This document shows, piece after piece, positions 48,601-61,152 of a DNA stretch of 64,000 nucleotides (positions within the stretch are counted from its first letter, which is position 1; each line of letters begins with the position of its first letter). Made by a program: the position numbers and the translations under genes. Below the pieces are notes generated by a model that worked only from the letters and a program-made list of their open reading frames with translations, was not told the origin of the DNA and searched no databases. The stretch is from Hydractinia symbiolongicarpus (Eukaryota; Cnidaria; Hydrozoa; Anthoathecata; Hydractiniidae). Location: NCBI RefSeq assembly GCF_029227915.1, contig NC_079875.1:496001-560000 (forward strand), written 5' to 3'.

Positions 48601-51002
48601 TACTTTCTTTGTATACATTCGACTATACGGGACAAGCCCGGGATTTACGGGAAATCGCGGGTTTTCGTTTGCCGGCGATTAAACCTCTTTCATAAAGCGT
48701 CTCATTAAAAGTGAAAACATTTTGGAAAACTAAAAGTCTTATTCGTTCTAATGGTGCAGAAATAATTTGAAAAATCGTTCGGGAAATGAGTTTACTCCCT
48801 GGTTACTTTTTTTTGTATACTTTTGACTTTACAGGCCGAGTCCGGGATTTACGGGAAATCGCCGGTTTTCGTTTGCCGGCGATTAAACTTCTTTTATTCA
48901 GCGTCTCATCAAAAATGAAAACATTTTTGAAAACTACAAGTCTCATGCGTTTTAGTGGTAAAAAAGTAATTTAAAAAATCGTTCGGGAAATGAGTTTACT
49001 TCCTGGGTACTTTCTTTGTATGCTTTTGACTATACGGGCCGAGTCCGGGGTTTACGGGAAATGGCGGGTTTTCGTTTGCCGGCGATTAAACTTCTTTTAT
49101 TCAGCGTCTCATCAAAAATGAAAACATTTTTAAAAACTACAAGTCTCATGGGCTTTAGTGGTGAAAAAATAATTTAAAAAATCGCTCGGCAAATGTGTTT
49201 ACTCCCTGGATACTTTATTTGTATACTTTTGACTATACGGGCCGAGTCTGGGATTTACGGGAAATCGCAGGTTTTCGTTTGCCGGCGATTAAACTTCTTT
49301 ATTCAGCGTCTCATCAAAAATAAAAACATTTTTGAAAACTACAAGTCTCATTTGTTCAAGTGGTGCAGAAATAATTTGAAAAATCGTTCGGGAAATCAGT
49401 TTACTCCTTGGGTACTTTCTTTATATACATTCAACTATACGGGCCAAGCCCGGGATATACATGAAATCGCAGGTTTTCGTTTGCCGGCGATTAAAATTCT
49501 TTTATTCAGCGTCTCATCAAAAATGAAAACATTTTTGAAAACTACAAGTCTTATGCGTTTTAGTGGTGAAAAAAAAATTTAAAAAATCGTTCGGGAAATG
49601 AGTTTACTCCCTGGGTACTTTCTTTGTATACATTCGACTACACGGGCCAAGCCCGGGTTTTAGGGAAAATCGCTGGTTTTCATTTGCCGGCGATTAAACC
49701 TCTTTCATTAAGCGTCTCTTTAAAAATGAAAACATTTTTGAAAACTACAAGTCTCATGCGTTTTAGTGGTGAAAAAATAATTTAAAAAATCGTTCGGGAA
49801 ATGAGTTTACTCCCTGGGTACTTTCTTTGTATACTTTTAACTATACGGGCCGAGTCTGGGATTTACGGGAAATCGCAGGTTTTCGTTTGCCGGCGATTAA
49901 ACTTCTTTTATTCAGCGTCTCATCAAAAATGAAAACATTTTTAAAAACTACAAGTCTCATGGGCTTTAGTGGTGAAATAATAATTTAAAAAATCGTTCGG
50001 GAAATGAGTTTACTCCCTGGGTACTTTATTTGTATACTTTTAACTATACGGGCCGAGTCTGGGATTTACGGGAAATCGCAGGTTTTCGTTTGCCGGCGAT
50101 TAAACTTCTTTTATTGAGAGTCTCATCAAAAATGAAAACATTTTTGAAAACTACAAGTCTCATGCGATTTAGTGGTGAAAAGATAATTTAAAAAATCGTT
50201 CTGGAAATAAGTTTACTCACAGGGTACTTTCTTTGTATACATTCGACTATACGGGACAAGCCCGGGATTTACGGGAAATTGCGGGTTTTCGTTTGCCGGC
50301 GATTAAACCTCTTTCATAAAGCGTCTCATTAAAAGTGAAAACATTTTGGAAAACTAAAAGTCTTATTCGTTCTAATGGTGCAGAAATAATTTGAAAAATC
50401 GTTCGGGAAATGAGTTTACTCCCTGGTTACTTTTTTTTGTATACTTTTGACTTTACAGGCCGAGTCCGGGATTTACGGGAAATCGCCGGTTTTCGTTTGC
50501 CGGCGATTAAACTTCTTTTATTCAGCGTCTCATCAAAAATGAAAACATTTTTGAAAACTACAAGTCTCATGCGTTTTAGTGGTAAAAAAGTAATTTAAAA
50601 AATCGTTCGGGAAATGAGTTTACTCCCTGGGTACTTTCTTTGTATGCTTTTGACTATACGGGCCGAGTCCGGGGTTTACGGGAAATGGCGGGTTTTCGTT
50701 TGCCGGCGATTAAACTTCTTTTATTCAGCGTCTCATCAAAAAAGAAAACATTTTTAAAAACTACAAGTCTCATGGGCTTTAGTGGTGAAATAATAATTTA
50801 AAAAATCGCTCGGCAAATGTGTTTACTCCCTGGATACTTTATTTGTATACTTTTGACTATACGGGCCGAGTCTGGGATTTACGGGAAATCGCAGGTTTTT
50901 GTTTGCCGGCGATTAAACTTCTTTATTCAGCGTCTCATCAAAAATAAAAACATTTTTGAAAACTACAAGTCTCATGCGATTTAGTGGTGAAAAGATAATT
51001 TA
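42680..51002 (+). repeat. Satellite block 8: 8-mer S-T-R-R-C-E-A-B higher-order repeat (1,624 bp)
   Basis: The eight-monomer cycle starts at S copies 44,507, 47,146 and 49,379. The first and third cycles are exactly 1,624 bp. The second is 2,233 bp because R-R-C is repeated once more (48,161-48,769, 609 bp). Ahead of the 8-mer is a related run with V, T, C, S and an X-like copy carrying ctttgtaaac. The stretch 43,492-45,521 (ten monomers) recurs at 46,131-48,160, offset 2,639 bp, with shared oddities such as aaaattgttcggg, ccggcaatt and cataaagcg. R copies preceding C carry ttattgagagtctc, a private marker of this block. Confidence 0.85.
48161..48769 (+). repeat. Extra R-R-C trimer (609 bp) inside an 8-mer cycle
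   Basis: The three monomers R (48,161), R (48,364) and C (48,567) repeat the preceding R-R-C (47,552-48,160) with the same private markers (ttattgagagtc, cataaagcg). The C copy before the insertion ends aataatttaaa, not the usual aataatttgaa, because it is joined to an R copy instead of the E copy that normally follows. The C copy after the insertion has the normal end and leads to E at 48,770. Confidence 0.85.
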
Positions 51003-53438
51003 AAAAATCGTTCTGGAAATGAGTTTACTTACAGGGTACTTTCTTTGTTTACATTCGACTATACGGGACAAGCCCGGGATTTACGGGAAATCGCGGGTTT
51101 TTGTTTGCCGGCGATTAAACCTCTTTCAATAAGCGTCTCATTAAAAATGAAAACATTTTGGAAAACTACAAGTCTCATTCGTTCCAGTGGTGCAGAAATA
51201 ATTTGAAAAATCGTTCGGGAAATGAGTTTACTCCCTGGGTACATTCTTTCTATACTTTTGACTATACGGGCTGAGTCCGGGAGTTACGGGAAGTCGCGGG
51301 TTTTCGTTTGCCGGCGATTAAACTTCTTTTATTCAGCGTGTCATCAAAAATGAAAACATCTTTAGAAACTACAAGTCTCATGGGCTTTAGTGGTGAAATA
51401 ATAACTTAAAAAATCGTTCGGGAAATGAGTTTACTCCATGGGTACTTTTTTTGTATACTTTTGACTTTACAGGCTGAGTCCGGGATTTACTGGAAATCGC
51501 AGGTTTTCGTTTACCGGTGATTAAACTTCTTTTATTCAGCGTCTCATCAAAAATGAAAACATTTTTAAAAACTACAAGTCTCATGCGTTTTAGTGGTGAA
51601 AAAGTAACTTAAAAAATCGTTCGGGAAATGAGTTTACTCCCTGGGTACTTTCTTTGTATACTTTGGACTATACGGGCCGAGTCCGAAGTTTACGGGAAAT
51701 GGCGGGTTTTCGTTTGCCGGCGATTAAAGTCCATTTATTCAGCGTCTCATCAAAAATGAAAACACTTTTAAAAACTACAAGTCTCATGGGCTTTAGTGGT
51801 GAAATAATAATTTAAAAAATCGTTCGGGAAATGAGTTTACTCCCTGGGTACTTTGTTTGTATACTTTTGACTATACGGACCGAGTCTGGGATTTACAGGA
51901 AATCTCAGGTTTTCGTTTGCCGGCGATTAAACTTCTTTTATTCAGCGTCTCATCAAAAATGAAAACATTTTTAAAAACTACAAGTCTCATGGGCTTTAGT
52001 GGTGAAATAATAATTTAAAAAATCGTTCGGGAAATGAGTTTACTCCCTGGGTACTTTATTTGTATACTTTTAACTATACAGGCCGAGTCCTGGATTTACA
52101 GGAAATCGCAGGTTTTCGTTTGCCGGCGATTAAACTTCTTTTATTCAGCGTCTCATCAAAAATGAAAACATTTTTGAAAACTACAAGTCTCATGCGTTTT
52201 AGTAGTGAAAAAATAATTTAAAAAATCGTTCGGGAAATGAGTTTACTCCCTGGGTACTTTCTTTGTATACTTTTGACTATAGGGGCCGAGTCCGGTGTTT
52301 ACGGGAAATGGCGGGTTTTCGTTTGCCGGCGATTAAACTCCATTTATTCAGCGTCTCATCAAAAATGAAAACACTTTTAAAAACTACAAGTCTCATGCGA
52401 TATAATGGTGAAAAGATAATTTAAAAAATCGTTCTGGAAATGAGTTTACTCACAGGGTACTTTCTTTGTATACATTCGACTATACGGGAGAAGCCCGGGA
52501 TTTACGGGAAATCGCGGTTTTTCGTTTGCCGGCGATTAAACCTCTTTCATTAAGCGTCTCATTAAAAATGAAAACATTTTTGAAAACTACAAGTCTCATT
52601 TGTTCAAGTGGTGCAGAAATAATTTGAAAAATCGTTCGGGAAATCAGTTTACTCCTTGGGTACTTTCTTTATATACATTCAACTATACGGGCCAAGCCCG
52701 GGATATACGGGAAATTGCAGGTTTTCGTTTGCCGGCGATTAAAATTCTTTTATTCAGCGTCTCATCAAAAATGAAACCAAGTTTGAAAACTACAAGTCTC
52801 ATGCGTTTTAGTGGTGAAAAAATAATTTAAAAAATCGTTCGGGAAATAAATTTAATCCCTGGGTACTTTCTTTGTATACTTTTGACTATACGGGCCAAGC
52901 TCGGGATTTACGGGAAATCGCGGGTTTTCGTTTGCCGGTGATTAAACTTCTTTTATTCAGCGTCTCATCAAAAATGAAAACATTTTTGAAAACTACAAGG
53001 CTTATGCGTTTTAGTGGTGAAAAAAAAATTTAAAAAATCGTTCGGGAAACGAGTTTACTCCCTGGGTACTTTTTTTGTATACATTCGACTACACGGGCCA
53101 AGCCCGGGTTTTAGGGGAAATCGCTGGTTTTCGTTTGCCGGCGATTAAACCTCTTTCATTAAGCGTCTCATTAAAAATGAAAACATTTTTGAAAACTACA
53201 AGTCTCATGCGTTTTAGTGGTGAAAAAATAATTTAAAAAATCGTTCAGGAAATGAGTTTACTTCCTGGGTACTTTCTTTGTATACTTTTGTCTTTACAGG
53301 CCGAGTCCGGGATTTACAGGAAATCGCAGGTTTTCGTTTGCCGGCGATTAAACTTCTTTTATTCAGCGTCTCATCAAAAATGAAAACATTTTTGAAAACT
53401 ACAAGTCCCATGCGTTTTAGTAGTGAAAAAATAATTTA
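51003..53438 (+). repeat. Satellite block 9: C-D-V-P-Q-R-P'-C-S-U-T-V run
   Basis: Twelve regular 203 bp monomers starting at 51,003. The first six (C, D, V with ccatggg and accggtgatt, P, Q, R) match 1,148-2,365 at an offset of 49,855 bp. After R the run switches to P' and then to the S-U-T-V vocabulary that continues in the next block. The switch from the window-start family to the S/U/T/V family happens near 52,220-52,630. Confidence 0.83.
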
Positions 53439-56400
53439 AAAAATCGTTCGGGAAATGAGTTTACTCCCTGGGTACTTTCTTTGTATACTTTTGACTATAC
53501 GGGCCGAGTCCGGTGTTTACGGGAAATGGCGGGTTTTCGTTTGCCGGCGATTAAACTCCATTTATTCAGCGTCTCATCAAAAATGAAAACACTTTTAAAA
53601 ACTACAAGTCTCATGCGATATAATGATGAAAAGATAATTTAAAAAATCGTTCTGGAAATGAGTTTACTCACAGGGTACTTTCTTTGTATACATTCGACTA
53701 TACGGGAGAAGCCCGGGATTTACGGGAAATCGCGGGTTTTCGTTTGCCGGCGATTAAACCTCTTTCATTAAGCGTCTCATTAAAAATGAAAACATTTTTG
53801 AAAACTACAAGTCTCATTTGTTCAAGTGGTGCAGAAATAATTTGAAAAATCGTTCGGGAAATCAGTTTACTCCTTGGGTACTTTCTTTATATACATTCAA
53901 CTATACGGGCCAAGCCCGGGATATACGGGAAATCGCAGGTTTTCGTTTGCCGGCGATTAAAATTCTTTTATTCAGCGTCTCATCAAAAATGAAAACATTT
54001 TTGAAAACTACAAGTCTTATGCGTTTTAGTGGTGAAAAAAAAATTTAAAAAATCGTTCGGGAAACGAGTTTACTCCCTGGGTACTTTTTTTGTATACATT
54101 CGACTACACGGGCCAAGCCCGGGTTTTAGGGGAAATCGCTGGTTTTCGTTTGCCGGCGATTAAACCTCTTTCATTAAGCGTCTCATTAAAAATGAAAACA
54201 TTTTTGAAAACTACAAGTCTCATGCGTTTTAGTAGTGAAAAAATAATTTAAAAAATCGTTCGGGAAATGAGTTTACTCCCTGGGTACTTTCTTTGTATAC
54301 TTTTGACTATACGGGCCGAGTCCGGTGTTTACGGGAAATGGCGGGTTTTCGTTTGCCGGCGATTAAACTCCATTTATTCAGCGTCTCATCAAAAATGAAA
54401 ACACTTTTAAAAACTACAAGTCTCATGCGATATAATGGTGAAAAGATAATTTAAAAAATCGTTCGGGAAATCAGTTTACTCCTTGGGTACTTTCTTTATA
54501 TACATTCAACTATACGGGCCAAGCCCGGGATATACGGGAAATCGCAGGTTTTCGTTTGCCGGCGATTAAAATTCTTTCATTCAGCGTCTCATCAAAAATG
54601 AAACCAAGTTTGAAAACTACAAGTCTCATGCGTTTTAGTGGTGAAAAAATAATTTAAAAAATCGTTCGGGAAATAAATTTAATCCCTGGGTACTTTCTTT
54701 GTATACTTTTGACTATACGGGCTAAGCTCGGGATTTACGGGAAATCGCGGGTTTTCGTTTGCCGGTGATTAAACTTCTTTTATTCAGCGTCTCATCAAAA
54801 ATGAAAACATTTTTGAAAACTACAAGTCTTATGCGTTTTAGTGGTGAAAAAAAAATTTAAAAAATCGTTCGGGAAACGAGTTTACTCCCTGGGTACTTTT
54901 TTTGTATACATTCGACTACACGGGCCAAGCCCGGGTTTTAGGGGAAATCGCTGGTTTTCGTTTGCCGGCGATTAAACCTCTTTCATTAAGCGTCTCATTA
55001 AAAATGAAAACATTTTTGAAAACTACAAGTCTCATGCGTTTTAGTAGTGAAAAAATAATTTAAAAAATCGTTCGGGAAATGAGTTTACTCCCTGGGTACT
55101 TTCTTTGTATACTTTTGACTATACGGGCCGAGTCCGGTGTTTACGGGAAATGGCGGGTTTTCGTTTGCCGGCGATTAAACTCCATTTATTCAGCGTCTCA
55201 TCAAAAATGAAAACACTTTTAAAAACTACAAGTCTCATGCGATATAATGGTGAAAAGATAATTTAAAAAATCGTTCTGGAAATGAGTTTACTCACAGGGT
55301 ACTTTCTTTGTATACATTCGACTATACGGGAGAAGCCCGGGATTTACGGGAAATCGCGGGTTTTCGTTTGCCGGCGATTAAACCTCTTTCATTAAGCGTC
55401 TCATTAAAAATGAAAACATTTTTGAAAACTACAAGTCTCATTTGTTCAAGTGGTGCAGAAATAATTTGAAAAATCGTTCGGGAAATCAGTTTACTCCTTG
55501 GGTACTTTCTTTATATACATTCAACTATACGGGCCAAGCCCGGGATATACGGGAAATCGCAGGTTTTCGTTTGCCGGCGATTAAAATTCTTTTATTCAGC
55601 GTCTCATCAAAAATAAAACCAAGTTTGAAAACTACAAGTCTCATGCGTTTTAGTGGTGAAAAAATAATTTAAAAAATCGTTCGGGAAATAAATTTAATCC
55701 CTGGGTACTTTCTTTGTATACTTTTGACTATACGGGCTAAGCTCGGGATTTACGGGAAATCGCGGGTTTTCGTTTGCCGGTGATTAAACTTCTTTTATTC
55801 AGCGGCTCATCAAAAATGAAAACATTTTTGAAAACTACAAGTCTTATGCGTTTTAGTGGTGAAAAAAAAATTTAAAAAATCGTTCGGGAAACGAGTTTAC
55901 TCCCTGGGTACTTTTTTTGTATACATTCGACTACACGGGCCAAGCCCGGGTTTTAGGGGAAATCGCTGGTTTTCGTTTGCCGGCGATTAAACCTCTTTCA
56001 TTAAGCGTCTCATTAAAAATGAAAACATTTTTGAAAACTACAAGTCTCATGCGTTTTAGTGGTGAAAAAATAATTTAAAAAATCGTTCAGGAAATGAGTT
56101 TACTTCCTGGGTACTTTCTTTGTATACTTTTGTCTTTACAGGCCGAGTCCGGGATTTACAGGAAATCGCAGGTTTTCCTTTGCCGGCGATTAAACCTCTT
56201 TCATTAAGCGTCTCATTAAAAATGAAAACATTTTTGAAAACTACAAGTCTCATTTGTTCAAGTGGTGCAGAAATAATTTGAAAAATCGTTCGGGAAATCA
56301 GTTTACTCCTTGGGTACTTTCTTTATATACATTCAACTATACGGGCCAAGCCCGGGATATACGGGAAATCGCAGGTTTTCGTTTGCCGGCGATTAAAATT

Positions 56401-57701
56401 CTTTTATTCAGCGTCTCATCAAAAATGAAACCAAGTTTTAAAACTACAAGTCTCATGCGTTTTAGTGGTGAAAAAATAATTTAAAAAATCGTTCGGGAAA
56501 TAAATTTAATCTCTGGGTACTTTCTTTGTATACTTTTGACTATACGGGCTAAGCTCGGGATTTACGGGAAATCGCGGGTTTTCGTTTGCCGGTGATTAAA
56601 CTTCTTTTATTCAGCGTCTCATCAAAAATGAAAACATTTTTGAAAACTACAAGTCTTATGCGTTTTAGTGGTGAAAAAAAAATTTAAAAAATCGTTCGGG
56701 AAACGAGTTTACTCCCTGGGTACTTTTTTTGTATACATTCGACTACACGGGCCAAGCCCGGGTTTTAGGGGAAATCGCTGGTTTTCGTTTGCCGGCGATT
56801 AAACCTCTTTCATTAAGCGTCTCATTAAAAATGAAAACATTTTTGAAAACTACAAGTCTCATGCGTTTTAGTGGTGAAAAAATAATTTAAAAAATCGTTC
56901 AGGAAATGAGTTTACTTCCTGGGTACTTTCTTTGTATACTTTTGTCTTTACAGGCCGAGTCCGGGATTTACAGGAAATCGCAGGTTTTCCTTTGCCGGCG
57001 ATTAAACTTCTTTTATTCAGCGTCTCATCAAAAATGAAAACATTTTTGAAAACTACAAGTCTTATGCGTTTTAGTGGTGAAAAAAAAAATTAAAAAATCG
57101 TTCGGGAAATGAGTTTACTCCCTGGGTACTTTCTTTGTATACATTCGACTACACGAGCCAAGCCTGGGTTTTAGGGGAAATCGCTGGTTTTCGTATGCCG
57201 GCGATTAAACCTCTTTCATTAAGCGTCTCATTAAAAATGAAAACATTTTTGAAAACTACAAGTCTCATGCGTTTTAGTGGTGAAAAAATAATTTAAAAAA
57301 TCGTTCGGGAAATGAGTTTACTTCCTGGGTACTTTCTTTGTATACTTTTGTCTTTACAGGCCGAGTCCGGGATTTACAGGAAATCGCAGGTTTTCGTTTG
57401 CCGGCGATTAAACTTTTTTTATTCAGCGTCTCATCAAAAATGAAAACTTTTTTAAAAACTACAAGTCTCATGCGTTTTAGTGGTGAAAAAATAATTTAAA
57501 AAATCGTTCGGGAAATGAGTTTACTCCCTGGGTACTTTCTTTGTATACTTTTGACTATACGGGCCGACTCCAGGGTTTACGGGAAATGGCGGGTTTTCGT
57601 TTGCCGGCGATTAAACTTCTTTTATTCAGCGTCTCATCAAAAATGAAAACATTTTTAAAAACTACAAGTCTCATGGGCTTTAGTGGTGAAATAATAATTT
57701 A
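53439..57701 (+). repeat. Second large satellite duplication, copy 1 (4,263 bp, 21 monomers)
   Basis: Order: P' C S T P' S U T P' C S U T V S U T V T V Y, starting at 53,439 and with every monomer 203 bp. The second copy begins at 57,702. At the start the offset is 4,263 bp, tracked by the private atataatgatgaaaag end at 53,62x and 57,88x. After the four monomers missing from copy 2 the offset is 3,451 bp, tracked by S copies 55,469/58,920 and 56,281/59,732 and by V copies 57,296/60,747. Some marks are unique to the pair, such as agcggctcatc near 55.8 and 59.2 kb and cgtatgccgg near 57.2 and 60.65 kb. Confidence 0.9.
54251..55062 (+). repeat. Extra four-monomer segment (812 bp) present only in copy 1 of the second duplication
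   Basis: Copy 1 reads S-T-P'-S-U-T-P'-C from 53,845, whereas copy 2 reads S-T-P'-C from 58,108. The additional P'-S-U-T occupies 54,251-55,062. In it P' runs directly into S (54,454) without the C copy that normally separates them, so the P'/S boundary is a novel junction. The S copy here has an ttctttcattcagcg change that distinguishes it from its neighbours. Confidence 0.85.
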
Positions 57702-60700
57702 AAAAATCGTTCGGAAAATGAGTTTACTCCCTGGGTACTTTATTTGTATACTTTTAACTATACGGGCCGAGTCCGGTGTTTACGGGAAATGGCGGGTTTT
57801 CGTTTGCCGGCGATTAAACTCCATTTATTCAGCGTCTCATCAAAAATGAAAACACTTTTAAAAACTACAAGTCTCATGCGATATAATGATGAAAAGATAA
57901 TTTAAAAAATCGTTCTGGAAATGAGTTTACTCACAGGGTACTTTCTTTGTATACATTCGACTATACGGGAGAAGCCCGGGATTTACGGGAAATCGCGGGT
58001 TTTCGTTTGCCGGCGATTAAACCTCTTTCATTAAGCGTCTCATTAAAAATGAAAACATTTTTGAAAACTACAAGTCTCATTTGTTCAAGTGGTGCAGAAA
58101 TAATTTGAAAAATCGTTCGGGAAATCAGTTTACTCCTTGGGTACTTTCTTTATATACATTCAACTATACGGGCCAAGCCCGGGATATACGGGAAATCGCA
58201 GGTTTTCGTTTGCCGGCGATTAAAATTCTTTTATTCAGCGTCTCATCAAAAATGAAAACATTTTTGAAAACTACAAGTCTTATGCGTTTTAGTGGTGAAA
58301 AAAAAATTTAAAAAATCGTTCGGGAAACGAGTTTACTCCCTGGGTACTTTTTTTGTATACATTCGACTACACGGGCCAAGCCCGGGTTTTAGGGGAAATC
58401 GCTGGTTTTCGTTTGCCGGCGATTAAACCTCTTTCATTAAGCGTCTCATTAAAAATGAAAACATTTTTGAAAACTACAAGTCTCATGCGTTTTAGTAGTG
58501 AAAAAATAATTTAAAAAATCGTTCGGGAAATGAGTTTACTCCCTGGGTACTTTCTTTGTATACTTTTGACTATACGGGCCGAGTCCGGTGTTTACGGGAA
58601 ATGGCGGGTTTTCGTTTGCCGGCGATTAAACTCCATTTATTCAGCGTCTCATCAAAAATGAAAACACTTTTAAAAACTACAAGTCTCATGCGATATAATG
58701 GTGAAAAGATAATTTAAAAAATCGTTCTGGAAATGAGTTTACTCACAGGGTACTTTCTTTGTATACATTCGACTATACGGGAGAAGCCCGGGATTTACGG
58801 GAAATCGCGGGTTTTCGTTTGCCGGCGATTAAACCTCTTTCATTAAGCGCCTCATTAAAAATGAAAACATTTTTGAAAACTACAAGTCTCATTTGTTCAA
58901 GTGGTGCAGAAATAATTTGAAAAATCGTTCGGGAAATCAGTTTACTCCTTGGGTACTTTCTTTATATACATTCAACTATACGGGCCAAGCCCGGGATATA
59001 CGGGAAATCGCAGGTTTTCGTTTGCCGGCGATTAAAATTCTTTTATTCAGCGTCTCATCAAAAATAAAACCAAGTTTGAAAACTACAAGTCTCATGCGTT
59101 TTAGTGGTGAAAAAATAATTTAAAAAATCGTTCGGGAAATAAATTTAATCCCTGGGTACTTTCTTTGTATACTTTTGACTATACGGGCTAAGCTCGGGAT
59201 TTACGGGAAATCGCGGGTTTTCGTTTGCCGGTGATTAAACTTCTTTTATTCAGCGGCTCATCAAAAATGAAAACATTTTTGAAAACTACAAGTCTTATGC
59301 GTTTTAGTGGTGAAAAAAAAATTTAAAAAATCGTTCGGGAAACGAGTTTACTCCCTGGGTACTTTTTTTGTATACATTCGACTACACGGGCCAAGCCCGG
59401 GTTTTAGGGGAAATCGCTGGTTTTCGTTTGCCGGCGATTAAACCTCTTTCATTAAGCGTCTCATTAAAAATGAAAACATTTTTGAAAACTACAAGTCTCA
59501 TGCGTTTTAGTGGTGAAAAAATAATTTAAAAAATCGTTCAGGAAATGAGTTTACTTCCTGGGTACTTTCTTTGTATACTTTTGTCTATACAGGCCGAGTC
59601 CGGGATTTACAGGAAATCGCAGGTTTTCCTTTGCCGGCGATTAAACCTCTTTCATTAAGCGTCTCATTAAAAATGAAAACATTTTTGAAAACTACAAGTC
59701 TCATTTGTTCAAGTGGTGCAGAAATAATTTGAAAAATCGTTCGGGAAATCAGTTTACTCCTTGGGTACTTTCTTTATATACATTCAACTATACGGGCCAA
59801 GCCCGGGATATACGGGAAATCGCAGGTTTTCGTTTGCCGGCGATTAAAATTCTTTTATTCAGCGTCTCATCAAAAATGAAACCAAGTTTTAAAACTACAA
59901 GTCTCATGCGTTTTAGTGGTGAAAAAATAATTTAAAAAATCGTTCGGGAAATAAATTTAATCTCTGGGTACTTTCTTTGTATACTTTTGACTATACGGGC
60001 TAAGCTCGGGATTTACGGGAAATCGCGGGTTTTCGTTTGCCGGTGATTAAACTTCTTTTATTCAGCGTCTCATCAAAAATGAAAACATTTTTGAAAACTA
60101 CAAGTCTTATGCGTTTTAGTGGTGAAAAAAAAATTTAAAAAATCGTTCGGGAAACGAGTTTACTCCCTGGGTACTTTTTTTGTATACATTCGACTACACG
60201 GGCCAAGCCCGGGTTTTAGGGGAAATCGCTGGTTTTCGTTTGCCGGCGATTAAACCTCTTTCATTAAGCGTCTCATTAAAAATGAAAACATTTTTGAAAA
60301 CTACAAGTCTCATGCGTTTTAGTGGTGAAAAAATAATTTAAAAAATCGTTCAGGAAATGAGTTTACTTCCTGGGTACTTTCTTTGTATACTTTTGTCTTT
60401 ACAGGCCGAGTCCGGGATTTACAGGAAATCGCAGGTTTTCCTTTGCCGGCGATTAAACTTCTTTTATTCAGCGTCTCATCAAAAATGAAAACATTTTTGA
60501 AAACTACAAGTCTTATGCGTTTTAGTGGTGAAAAAAAAATTTAAAAAATCGTTCGGGAAATGAGTTTACTCCCTGGGTACTTTCTTTGTATACATTCGAC
60601 TACACGAGCCAAGCCCGGGTTTTAGGGGAAATCGCTGGTTTTCGTATGCCGGCGATTAAACCTCTTTCATTAAGCGTCTCATTAAAAATGAAAACATTTT

Positions 60701-61152
60701 TGAAAACTACAAGTCTCATGCGTTTTAGTGGTGAAAAAATAATTTAAAAAATCGTTCGGGAAATGAGTTTACTTCCTGGGTACTTTCTTTGTATACTTTT
60801 GTCTTTACAGGCCGAGTCCGGGATTTACAGGAAATCGCAGGTTTTCGTTTGCCGGCGATTAAACTTTTTTTATTCAGCGTCTCATCAAAAATGAAAACTT
60901 TTTTAAAAACTACAAGTCTCATGCGTTTTAGTGGTGAAAAAATAATTTAAAAAATCGTTCGGGAAATGAGTTTACTCCCTGGGTACTTTCTTTGTATACT
61001 TTTGACTATACGGGCCGACTCCAGGGTTTACGGGAAATGGCGGGTTTTCGTTTGCCGGCGATTAAACTTCTTTTATTCAGCGTCTCATCAAAAATGAAAA
61101 CATTTTTAAAAACTACAAGTCTCATGGGCTTTAGTGGTGAAATAATAATTTA
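57702..61152 (+). repeat. Second large satellite duplication, copy 2 (3,451 bp, 17 monomers)
   Basis: Partner of 53,439-57,701. The first monomer (57,702-57,904) is a hybrid: it opens like the R copy that ends the repeat (ttcggaaaatgag, tttatttgtatac, ttttaac) and continues as P' (ccggtgtttacggg, aacacttttaaaa, atataatgatg). The R copy following copy 2 at 61,153 has the same ttcggaaaatg opening without the switch. The junction of the tandem duplication is therefore inside this monomer, around the shared gggccgagtc. Confidence 0.9.

Noticed and set aside
49193-49582. A 129-codon open frame, the longest in the window.
   Set aside because: It results from a 202 bp B monomer joined to an S monomer, which puts two chance frames in register. 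No start context, domain or codon pattern distinguishes it from neighbouring repeats.
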